NCBI RefSeq assembly: GCF_003576645.1
Contig: NC_044929.1
Coordinates: forward strand, 20,305,798 to 20,369,797
Reading direction: 5' to 3'
DNA from: Ipomoea triloba
Lineage: Eukaryota; Streptophyta; Magnoliopsida; Solanales; Convolvulaceae
DNA: 64,000 nucleotides
Every line of letters begins with the position of its first letter. The first letter of the stretch is position 1. Shown here piece by piece: positions 49,199 to 59,163 of the stretch. A program made the position numbers and the translations under genes. The notes below the pieces were generated by a model. The model ran no database searches and was not told where the DNA came from. It saw only the letters and a list, made by a program, of their open reading frames with translations.

Positions 49199-51087
49199 CT
49201 AACGCCGGCTACGCCACAGGGCAGGGGACACACGATACTCCGGCAGCAAGTCAGCATTGCGGTATTCAGGCAAGGGTCCTGAACCGGAACGGTACTTGGG
49301 CGAACGATATGATGCAGGGCTGTATTCACCCGATAAACGTTCTGGAGGAGTCATTCGGTAATCAGGATCGCGGTATGATGAGCATTCACGGTATGAAGAA
49401 TAGTGATCATAGCTTCTGTGGTTCCTGATCTCATCATCATCATCATCATCATCATCATCCCACCTCGGGTTGAAATCAAAGGGGTGAAGGTCATCGCGGT
49501 CCATCATTCCATCCCGTCTGTAAGAAGTGTGGCACTCTGGTACAGCTTCTTGTCTATAATAACGGTGTTGGTCTAGCAACAGGTCCTGCTCATAAGCCTC
49601 CCACGGTTCTTCCACCCGGTCATGCCTAAAAGAATCATCACGGGCTTTTGCTGATGGGCGCCTTCTGTAAGTATCGGTTTCTGCGTTCCTCTCATGGGCA
49701 TATGAGTGAGATGTAGCTGGAAACCGACGCACTTGAGCCTCTCGAAACGCAACCCCATCCCTTTCGTAGCCATAAGGATGCCGATGATATCGTGGCTCCT
49801 CCACTGCAGCTCGCCTCTTGTTATAGCCAACCCCATGCTCCCTAATCCTATCTTTCTGCACTGCCTTGCCTGAAGATCTTCGGCTAGCAGCTCTGAAAAT
49901 CTTACACAGGTCCTGGACCTGCAGAGAAATTAAATCAACAAGATTTTCTTAACAATAGATGCACACAATTCAAAAGGAGTTGTACAAAATAATTCCAGGA
50001 ACCTGTTCAGACGTCAATTTGCAACCAAACTTTGACCGGGTGAAATAATTCTTTTGAATCGCCTTTCTAAAATTTTCCTCAGCCAAGGGCTTGCAACGAT
50101 CCAGGACCTTAAACCGTACCTAACAGAACATGAGACAAACACGAGTAAATGCAATCACTCCTTTCATAGATTGACTTGTATCTAAAGACGCAAACAGAAC
50201 TAAGCAATCTTTTAGGACTGGTAGAACATGTCAGTAGCTGCAAAGACGTTAAAATGAAATCCACACCTGCACAACCATCTCAATATCATCTATCCTTTAG
50301 CCTTATTTATGTGCTCAAACCTCGATCTTCTCATAGAAAAGCATGATTTTTCGCTCTTAACCTCTCAAGATCAGATATAACACTGTTCAGGTATACTTTA
50401 ATTTCATTCAATTTAAATAAAATTCTCCCATTATCACGTCCTTACAGTTCGCACGCATAAGCTTGAGTCACTCACTGCCTAGTACTGTTTAACGCTAAGC
50501 ATATTAAGGGTTAAAGAAGGGGAAATTCGACAAACCTGAGATGGGAACTGAGAGTTAAAAGCATTGGGTTCAATGTTATACCCACCAGGTCCAGCAGCTT
50601 TATAGATCCCATACATTAGTTTCAAATCAACGTCATATAAAAACAGTACCATTCCTTTATGCACATTTCCCACTAGTTCTCTCCTGTTTTCTGGCAATCC
50701 TAGAACCTTATAGCGGTAGCAGTCCCTCTTTGTTTCCGAGTTGCACATGAAGATCATCCCCATCTCAGGTTTCCTCGAGGACTTTATCCTATGGAACGTA
50801 CCAGGCACATCTTTGCCTTGTAAAGCTACCTTCTTTGAGGCCACTTTCTTTGTTTCCTGCCTAGTTATCCCTTTAGAAGTCAATTCGTTTCGGCCCACCT
50901 TACCTTCACCAATGGAGGCGTTTTCCTTTGAGAGCTTCTTCCTCTCACCTTCAGAGGCCACTTTAGCCATCTTCATTGGTCTGTTTGTGCCTCTTAACTT
51001 AATAAGCTTCTGCTTTGAATTTTCCGCTACTTTCTCTTTATTCTTTTCCTTCACACCATTATTGTGCTCCATCACATCCTCTCCCAT
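49199..51087 (-). CDS. DCD-domain (development and cell death) protein
   Basis: Three coding exons, 51087-50536, 50119-50003, 49918-49199; 462 residues. Residues 1-95 are lysine-rich and probably disordered. The DCD domain spans about 108-235: GMIFMCN, YKVLGLPENRRELV, GMVLFLYDVDLKLMYGIYKA, GGYNIEPNAF, FPSQVRFKV, then FGCKLTSEQVQDLCKIF. The C-terminal third is rich in Arg, Tyr, Asp and His with repeated SYR/EYR/YRDP motifs and a run of nine aspartates coded by a CAT repeat on the plus strand (49432-49458). DCD proteins of plants respond to stress and development; the mechanism is not settled. A 5'UTR intron from about 52185 to about 51095 is plausible because the upstream leader-like sequence ends in G|GTAACT. 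The family call is firm, the function not. Confidence 0.93.
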
Positions 51088-51109
51088 ACTTGAATAGACG
51101 ACACAAAGA

Positions 51110-52300
51110 AACAGAACATGACTTATTCATTTACTTATACATAGCACATCTCGATAGATAATACATTAAAGCTCAAAAGCCTACATGAAACAAGAAGTTA
51201 AATGGTAGAGATCCAGCAATAAGACAAAGAAACACGCTCTTCATTAGGCATAGCCAATAACACTTGACATTGCAGCGGGTGCAAAAAAAGTAAAGCAGAG
51301 AACAAGCAAATAACAATAAGGCATGATTTATGCACCGAGGATCAAACAAGTTAAGCATAAAATCCCTTAGCAAATCCGAGACCATTACGGCAAGAGGCAA
51401 CATAGAGTGTCTAGGAGAGACACTGTAAGTGTCTAGGAGAGACCATTGTGGGAAGAGGCAACAATATAGAGTGTCTGGGAGAGACACTATACATATCATC
51501 CATTAATGTGAATTTTCTTATCATCAAGACTTCTTACCCAAAAATACAAAATCACAGGAGGCTTATTAGCTTTTATCTTCCTGTTTTATTGTTTTCCCAC
51601 AGCTCCAAAAGAATAGCAATACCAACAAAAGGCATTCCAAAAGAAAAGCATTGCTTAGAGCAAACTGTTAGACTTGGTAACAGCAAAATTACAAGTTTTA
51701 CTGCCCGTGGGAGTGTCATATTAGCATTCTTGATTTGAGTTGATCAGTGAGATCATAATGCGGGGTTTATACAGCGACTAGGGTCACAACTCAAAAGGCG
51801 AGGTTTACCCGGTCTACACATCAGGTAGTGGTTGCCGGTCAAACTTAAAAGTTGAAGCTTGTGAATCAGAATTGCACAGACAAACACACTAATAAAGCTG
51901 GGAAACAGCATACATAAAACTGATCAGGAAGCTGAAATCCATAAGAAAATTTCTCTAACAGCTCCACCAAAACCTTCTTAGCTATCAAAATTAAAGCTGG
52001 AAACTTGACAGCAGAATCAATGAATTAATGGAAATACTTCTAATAAATAAATGCAAGGAGATCCACAAGACGGTAAGCCGACGAGATTGGAAGATTACCC
52101 ACTTCTCAGAAATCAACTCTCAGAAAAACAATGCTTAAAAATTAATTAATTTGTAGAGAACAAAGAAACCCTACCAGTTACCAGTGCTGCTGTGAAGAAT
52201 TCGATTCAAGAAATGTTGAGTTGATTTGTCGGATGACTTCTCCAAGTAAACTCTGGTCTTCGTCTCTTAAATTATTGTACCAATAGAAGTCAAAGGGCAA
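51110..52300 (-). other. Upstream leader and probable 5'UTR intron of the DCD gene
   Basis: On the minus strand a leader-like exon ends CAGCACTG|GTAACTGG near 52186, and an acceptor CTATTCAAG lies just before the ATG at 51087. Two short direct repeats TAGAGTGTCT.GGAGAGACAC occur near 51403-51424 and 51470-51488. Confidence 0.4.
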
Positions 52301-52375
52301 TGCCCATCACAATTATCCAAAGTTATACCTTAGTACGGGTGGGAATAAGCCGGGTCAAATTATGTTATGGGTAAA

Positions 52376-52570
52376 TTCAAATTTTAGAACTCTATTTTTA
52401 TAATTTTAGAATTCAATATACAAAATTATATTACTCAATATTTACATTTTTGAAATTCTATATTCACAATTTTATTATATAGATTCAAAAATTATGTTAT
52501 ACTGTTGAATATAGGGTCATGTCATAATTTTAGAACTCTATGTTCACAATTACAAAATTATATATCAACA
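52376..52570. repeat. Decayed copies of the 22-bp AT-rich monomer
   Basis: Phrases TTAGAACTCTATTTTTATAA, GAAATTCTATATTCACAATT and TAGAACTCTATGTTCACAATT resemble the monomer of the array at 34610-35290. Confidence 0.6.
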
Positions 52571-52640
52571 ATTTCATAGCTTAGTGGTTTGTAGTCTTTT
52601 TTTTTTTTTTTAAACAGTGGTTTGTAGTCTTAACCTTCAA

Positions 52641-53418
52641 GGAATCCGCGGAACACATCCTCAGGCACTGCAACATAGCTAAGGAAGTATGGAGGGCTCT
52701 CACCTCTACACACAGACGTAGGAAATGGGAGCAGCTCGGCTTCAGAGAATGGATTGCCGCAAACATTAGCAAGAATAAGGATGAGGTCGAGGGCGAACAC
52801 TGGCCTCGCCGTTTCTCCATAATTCTATGGTAGCTATGGAGATGGAGATGTGATAGAGTCTTCAATGGGCGGGAAGTGAAAGTACAGCGCAAGACGATTT
52901 GGATTAAAGAGGTCGAAGAGGAAATCGACCGTGCGTTCGCTCGACATAATGGCAGTGCAACCAGTGCAATAAGATTTCATGCAGTTCGACTGAGATGGAA
53001 GGCGTCAGATGCTCATCAACTTACATTGAACGTTGATGGAAGCGTCAAAACAAGCCTCAACAAAGCTAGTCCGGGTGGCGTCATGAGAAATAACTTGGGA
53101 GAATGGATTAGTGGTTTCACGAGAGGAACTAATCATGGACACCCGTCGGGGGTTGAAGCGGAAGCTATTATGGAAGGCCTTCGGTGGGCGTGGCAAAGAG
53201 GATTTCGCGACATTGGGATACAATCGGATGCGAAGAATGTGATTCATTGGATCCAGGAGGGCTCCTTTGGTCGTGGACCGGTGAATCAACTCACTGAGGA
53301 GATTAACGAGTGGATCAATAAAGATTGGAGGATCTCCTTTAAAGCGATTTATCGAGAACAAAATGCGGTGGCTGATTGTCTGGCATCGTCGAAGCCATGC
53401 AACGTGATGAGAGGATAG
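52641..53418 (+). pseudogene. LINE ORF2 C-terminal fragment: zinc-knuckle end plus RNase-H-like domain
   Basis: One frame runs SAEHILRHCNIAKEVWRAL (zf-RVT type) to a stop TAG near 52831 where relatives have tryptophan (LW*LWRWRCDRVF), then continues open to 53418. The RNase-H-like domain has LNVDGS, GVEAEAI, IQSDAKNV and AVADCLAS, so all four expected acidic positions are present. It lacks the reverse transcriptase and carries one nonsense codon. Confidence 0.85.
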
Positions 53419-53550
53419 TATTCGTTGAATGCCCAATGTGAGTGAAGAAGCGTACTTAGACGACTTGGCGCAGATCATTTTCGAGCGCAGAGTGGTGGAG
53501 TCAGACTAAGTTTTGGCTAACCAGGGGTCCCCCTTTCCAGATTCAAAAAA
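52641..53550 (+). mobile_element. 5'-truncated LINE with 9-bp target duplication
   Basis: AACCTTCAA is present at 52632-52640 and again at 53551-53559. The insert begins abruptly inside the ORF2 zinc-binding region and ends in a short A run (53546-53552), as expected of target-primed reverse transcription with 5' truncation. It carries the C-terminal end of ORF2. Confidence 0.82.
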
Positions 53551-54009
53551 AACCTTCAATCTATACACTAAAGTTTGATTCTTAGCCGACAAAATTTGAA
53601 AGTTGTCATTATTGCCAAAAAAAAAAAAAAATACCAAGTCAATAAAATAATCATATTTTATTAATATTGCCCCAATGTGGATTACTTCTAAAAATTGCTT
53701 GCTTAGAATTTGTGCCGTGGACACTATATACTAATGACTAAATTACAAAAACAATCTAAAACTCACACGGAAAAAGAAAATTTTAAAATTACTCAATTAT
53801 TAAGACATAAAAATCGTTTTTTATTTATATCTATGCAATGCCTACATATTTGATTCATTATTGTCTAAAGTTAATAATTATTTTACTTTCATATAAAGAA
53901 ATTTCTTAACATTATTATTTTATTTTACAGGGTCAATTTTGTAAAAGATTTTAAGTTAAAACTTTTTCTTAAATCAGCGTTCAAACTTTAACTAGTTATT
54001 TGTTGAAAG

Positions 54010-54190
54010 GAATTAATGGGTTGTTTGGTTCACGGAATAGGTAAGGAATGACATAGCATTCCCAGTAATAACCTATTCCGTTGTTTGGTTCGCATTTGTA
54101 TTCCCAAGAACATTGTTCCTGGGAATGAGCTATTACCGGTAATAGCTATTACCAGGGGCCTTCCTAGTATTAACAATCATACCCCTCTCG
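54010..54190. mobile_element. MITE-like fragment
   Basis: TTGTTTGGTTCACGGAATAGG and a second TTGTTTGGTTCGCATTTGTA copy, with GGGAATGAGCTATTACCGGTAATAGC, a form common in plant MITEs. Boundaries not resolved. Confidence 0.4.
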
Positions 54191-54713
54191 CTTTACCAAA
54201 AAAGAGTTATGGAGTATTATTTTTATTATTATAAAAAATAAGAAAATTTTAATATTTATATCACTTCTTCACTTTTAATTCTCATATCTACCAAACACTT
54301 TTGTTTCTGCCTACCAAATAATAGAGTTTGAATTATTCTGTTATCACGAAATTATAATTATTTTCTTCATAATTTCTTCGTTCAAACTAAACACAAAGTC
54401 GAATTTGAATTAATAACACGCTAACAAATATACCGAATATCGCAAGCTAAAAAAAATTATAAATTTTTATTTATTTATTTATGAGTATTATTGGCTCTGG
54501 TTGAGATTCAAACTTATGACCTCTCTTTCAAAAGAGTTACAATTATACTGTTTGATCTGAAGGTATTTGGCATAAAAAAAATGTATACATTTCCATTTTT
54601 TGTAGTGAGTTTGTGTGCCGTTTGAAGCCAAAAATGTCACGACACAAATGCAGATATTTCGCACGCTAATCAAACGTCCACAGCCTCAGAGGGCATTTTC
54701 GTCATCTTTCCAC

Positions 54714-54720
54714 TATAAAA
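54714..54720 (+). promoter_or_regulatory. TATA box of the PGR5-like gene
   Basis: CTATAAAAG sits 157 bp upstream of the chosen ATG at 54871. Transcription should begin near 54745-54750. This places the ATG at 54725 outside the transcript and helps decide the start. Confidence 0.6.
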
Positions 54721-54870
54721 GCCGATGAACTCGTGGCTACCGCGAGCGAGGCGAATCAACGTTCCCCGTCACACCCACCAAATCACAACCGCACGTTACC
54801 GAATTCCCTTCGCCGCCGCCTCGTGACGCCACCGCGAGCCTGCCGCCTCTGGATTCCGCCGGAGCTGTGG

Positions 54871-57623
54871 ATGGCTGGCACTTGCTCTCGGGTCACTCCT
54901 CACGTAATCGGGTCTACAGTCGCCGAACTATCCAGGACCTCCCGCGCCGTGGCTCTGCTTCCCGTTCGGATATCCGCCCGGAGCCACGGCGTCTCTACTT
55001 GCGACGAGAGCGAGATTCCTCAAGGTCCGTCGTGTATATTCGTCGGACCTATAGAGACAGCTAGTCAAGAGACGCTAGAAGCTCTTTACTGCCAAGTATT
55101 ACTCATTCAAACTACCACTTCTTACTACTCCGTATATTTTTGCTGCGAACTCAAATTCTCTAATTATTTACTTAGAATTTCGTTATTCGGATATGTTAAA
55201 ACTTAAATTGTTGCTGAATTTCTGTATTTGATGAATTTTATAGAATTATATTATTTGTTTGGTAGTTTGGCATTAGTAATTGGAGAATGTATACTTCGAT
55301 TAATTAAGAGAAAGCCAGTATGAAAACAGACTTTATTACTTCTTTTCTAATTTTTAATTTTGTTTTATAGGCTCGAGATTCGTATTACAGTGGCTCACCT
55401 CTAATAGTTGATGATATGTTTGATAGAGTGGAGGTAAGTTTTCAGGTTTACACATAATATGTACTTAAATTTCAACAAGTTACTTTTTGTTTGGGCTATT
55501 TCTTTATGTTCTTATGCTGAATTGTTATTACTGTAACAGTTAAAACTACGTTGGTATGGTTCACAGTATGTTGTCAAGTACCCTCGCTGCAGTCTAAGGC
55601 GCCAGTCAACTTATGCTGATGCAGAGGTGATTTTATTCTTAGGCCTTGCTTAAAAGTTAAAATAGTATATTGTTAGGTACCTGGACATTCATTTTCTCAT
55701 TGATCTTCAAGTGTTGGAGTAATACTTTGAATTCAACCATTCAACTGAAGATAGCTCACTTAAGTTTTTACTTGCTATAATTTCTACCCCTTTAACTTCA
55801 AAGTTTTGAGGTTAAGCTGATGATTTTCAATTGATAAATAGAGCATATGCAATAAAAGCTTGTTTTTCGTTTAACTTGAATTAAATACTAAATAGGAGTG
55901 TTTAAAAAAGAAGAAGAAGAGGCTAAATAGTAGTATTTTAGTGAAATTTATAATCTTTTGCACATACTAAAGGAATCATAATATTCCATTTAAGAGCAAG
56001 GGAGAATTTATAACTGAAAGTCTCATTCAACAAGAGAAATGCTGGTAAGCATGTCTTCTGAAGATTAAAAACGGACAGGAGAGGTGAATATTTTTATTGT
56101 TACGGAGTATTTATTAAAAAAAAAATGCTATTATCTACTTCTGGTAATGCTATGGCTGTGTGTTCTGTCCTTCGGTATATTATCATAATTTGGTTGTTCT
56201 GGTGCTACATCATTTTGAGCAGTAGGATAGCAGGTTACTTTCTCCACTTGAATATTGAGTGATGTGGATGTAGGGCAGGAGGACGCATCACAGGTTTTTG
56301 CACTAGCAAGCATATGGCTCCTGATTCTTGGTCTTGGTGGTTCAGTTTGTCTTGTGCCCATAATATATACTATCGGTCAAGCTTATCAAGATGCATTCAG
56401 TTCAGCAATGCCCTACACTAGTCAAGCATCCTCGCTGCAGTTTCTTACCGTGCTTAATGGTGTACTTTACATGGTATTAGGATCCATCATAGGGTATCCC
56501 ATTGCTTCAGCGTCTGGTAATTAGTTGATCTGCTTTCACTTTCTCTTCATGTTTCCTTGATGAGTAATATTGAGTTTGATTCTTTTTGATCAGAGAAATG
56601 AAAATTCTGCATTATTGTTTAGCTTTTGAGTTTGCTTGATTTAATAATTGTGAGTTGGAATCAGTTTCCTTAATTTATCCTTGAGTCTGTTGGTCAAGTA
56701 GTATAGTTTACCAAATATAAATTGGATAAGGGTCTAAATGTCTAATTCACAGGTCCCATTTGCTACCTTGAGAAATGGGCAAATGGCATATGGCAAATGT
56801 TAAGACTTCATATGATCTAAAATTGTCATTGTTGGTGTAATGAGCATTCTGTACTAACGTACTGTAGTTAGCAATAACATTATCCAAAATTGCAATGTGC
56901 ATACCATGTGGTACCTAATGCAGTCAATGAATATGCTGGGCATAACTTGTAATTGCAATGACTTGTGTGATGTGGTTGTTACATAATGTATGGATGTATC
57001 CCTTTGCCCTTTCCAAGAATTCTTTTAAAGTTATTGTGACCCATAACTCAAGAATTTATCACAGCTGGAGCACTTCAAGGGCTTTGGAAAAATGACACGG
57101 TTGCACTTAAAGGGGCGTGCCCAAACTGCGGTGAGGAGGTGAGTCAGATGAGTGTTTGCTTTTATTTCTTTCTAAAATCAAGGCTATAAAACATTTTGAA
57201 CATCCAATCCTTACAGCTTCAAGGACCAATTGCAGGTGTTTGCTTTTGTGAGATCAAATCAGCCCAATCAATCTCCCCACAGAGCAGAGTGTCATGTATG
57301 TGAGAGCTTAATAGAATTTCGCACCAAGGTTAAGGTACGTTTAACCATGGCCTCCTTCATACATAAGACTGCACACTAAGATTTGGTCGAAGTATTCTGT
57401 TTATTGACACTCTTAGATTTCTTTTATCAACTAAACAACTCTTTCCTTTTCCACTGAAAACCATTCCATTCTCTACCTTCTGAGTTGTACAATTCCGATA
57501 AATTTAATGATCTAACTTGCGTGTGTCCTCCTATTGCAACAGTCCACCTCGGGACCTGGGCAGAGATGGGTTTATGGCCGTGTTTACTTGATTCGGCAGA
57601 AGAGAAGTAGAAGGCAAAGATAG
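54871..57623 (+). CDS. PGR5-like / PGRL1-related membrane protein
   Basis: Seven exons: 54871-55095, 55371-55433, 55540-55626, 56279-56516, 57065-57138, 57236-57334, 57543-57623; 288 residues in frame. Residues 1-50 look like an organelle transit peptide, rich in Ser, Arg, Val and poor in acids. Then comes CIFVGPIETASQETLEALY, matching the PGRL1 pattern, followed by DSYYSGSPLIVDDMFDRVE and a PRCSLRR segment. Two membrane helices lie at about 131-157 and 178-202. A C-terminal zinc-ribbon-like pair CPNC (223, 226) and CHVC (248, 251) follows. PGRL1 works in thylakoid cyclic electron flow; I recall a divergent Arabidopsis paralog labelled PGR5-like A that this resembles more, so thylakoid location is inferred. 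The start is chosen because a TATA box at 54714 excludes the earlier ATG at 54725, which is also out of frame. Confidence 0.88.
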
Positions 57624-59163
57624 TTGTAACGGCATTGCCAATATATGCTAATGGAGCCTTCTGCACAGTAAAAATGTTTCTGCAACACTCATTTTCGTTT
57701 CACTGAGAAGATGTAACCAATACCATAGCATTGCTATGTAGCGGAGTACAAATCAAACAAAGACAAATGGGTCAGTATTTCCAAGTTCTTTGAAACAGAA
57801 TTCTGTGATATATAGATAGGGATTCTTTATAGCCCTTTTTTTAGTGCTTTGTAATTTTGCCTTCATTTATAAGGTTTGGGGTGAAGAAGCCTTTCTCTGA
57901 AAACCTTTTTTTTTTGGGGCTAAATATGGTCAGACTGCTTATGGACTAACTAATTCTTCACTTATGTAATAGGGGGGGACCCATTTCCTCACTTTCTACT
58001 AAACATCATCTTTTTCCATTACAATTACAAAAATCATTAAGCATTTAAACTTTTAATAAATTAATTAAATCCCAAAGTAAATATATACATTGTTTTATAC
58101 AATTCTTGAGCTATATTGGCAGAGTATTACTCCATTTATCTCATTATAAAGTAGTGCAAGTGAGATGGATAAAGATGCAATGTTCTCTTGTGGTTTCCAT
58201 AAAAAAACCTAGTTGGTTAGGCAGTCGGTAAACATATTGTTAATACAATTAAACAGATTGTTAATTAATAATTTGTTGCTTAGGTATCGGTAAACAGATT
58301 GTTAATACAACTGGCCGTAAGGTTAGATGTTGTAAAAAGTGTCATGTTAAGCTTTGGATAGTAGTGGGAACACTCACTATATTATAATAATAAAAAGCAA
58401 AGGATAGTGAAAGGTTGTGTAAAGATAAGGTAGACACGAACTTTGGATAAGAATATTTTGTGTGATTCGCAACAAGATTGTTTTGTCATATCAAAGTATA
58501 AAAAATGATAATTTGTCAGCTCACATAAATATATAAAAAAAAATTTATTGTCAAGAGGTAAATCCAAACTCAACATTGTCCAAGTACAAAGACAGTTTAG
58601 TTAATCACAAAAATAAAATTTGAGAAGAAAGATCGTAAGCAAATATTTAACTTCTGTGTTGAACTGAATTATCATAATTTACATCCTCTAGATGCACGTC
58701 ATAAAAGGACGATTATTAATTATTATGATAAATAGGAGAGGAAGATGAAGAATTGGAATTTATTGAGATTGACGATGAAGTTAACAAGAAGGATAAACAG
58801 AATGGAGAAATACAAAAGTATGCAGCCTACCCACCCACCCACCCCCCAATTAGAATGGGGTTTAGTTAAGCAGATGATGTTTCTCAACTGCTAAATCAAA
58901 GCTTACAACATATAATCATATATATAATATATGCTCTACACTTTCCTTTGCCTTTCTTCTATTAGGCACACTTTCCTGGCACCACAAACAATCCCTGTCA
59001 GCAACCACTTATTTACAAACCCCCTTCCCAGCAAGAGAGAAACTACATACTGCATTTTACTAGTTTTAACTTCCCCGTCGAACTTTTTATTTACAGACGT
59101 TATAGTACAGAGTAACGATAGAGATAATTGTCGAACAACCATCTCTAAACCCCGGTGTGAAGC
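57624..59163. other. Intergenic stretch between PGR5-like and telomere-binding protein genes
   Basis: Contains the 3'UTR regions of the two convergent genes. A phrase GGTAAACATATTGTTAATAC and its near copy lie at about 58227 and 58290. No further gene. Confidence 0.55.
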
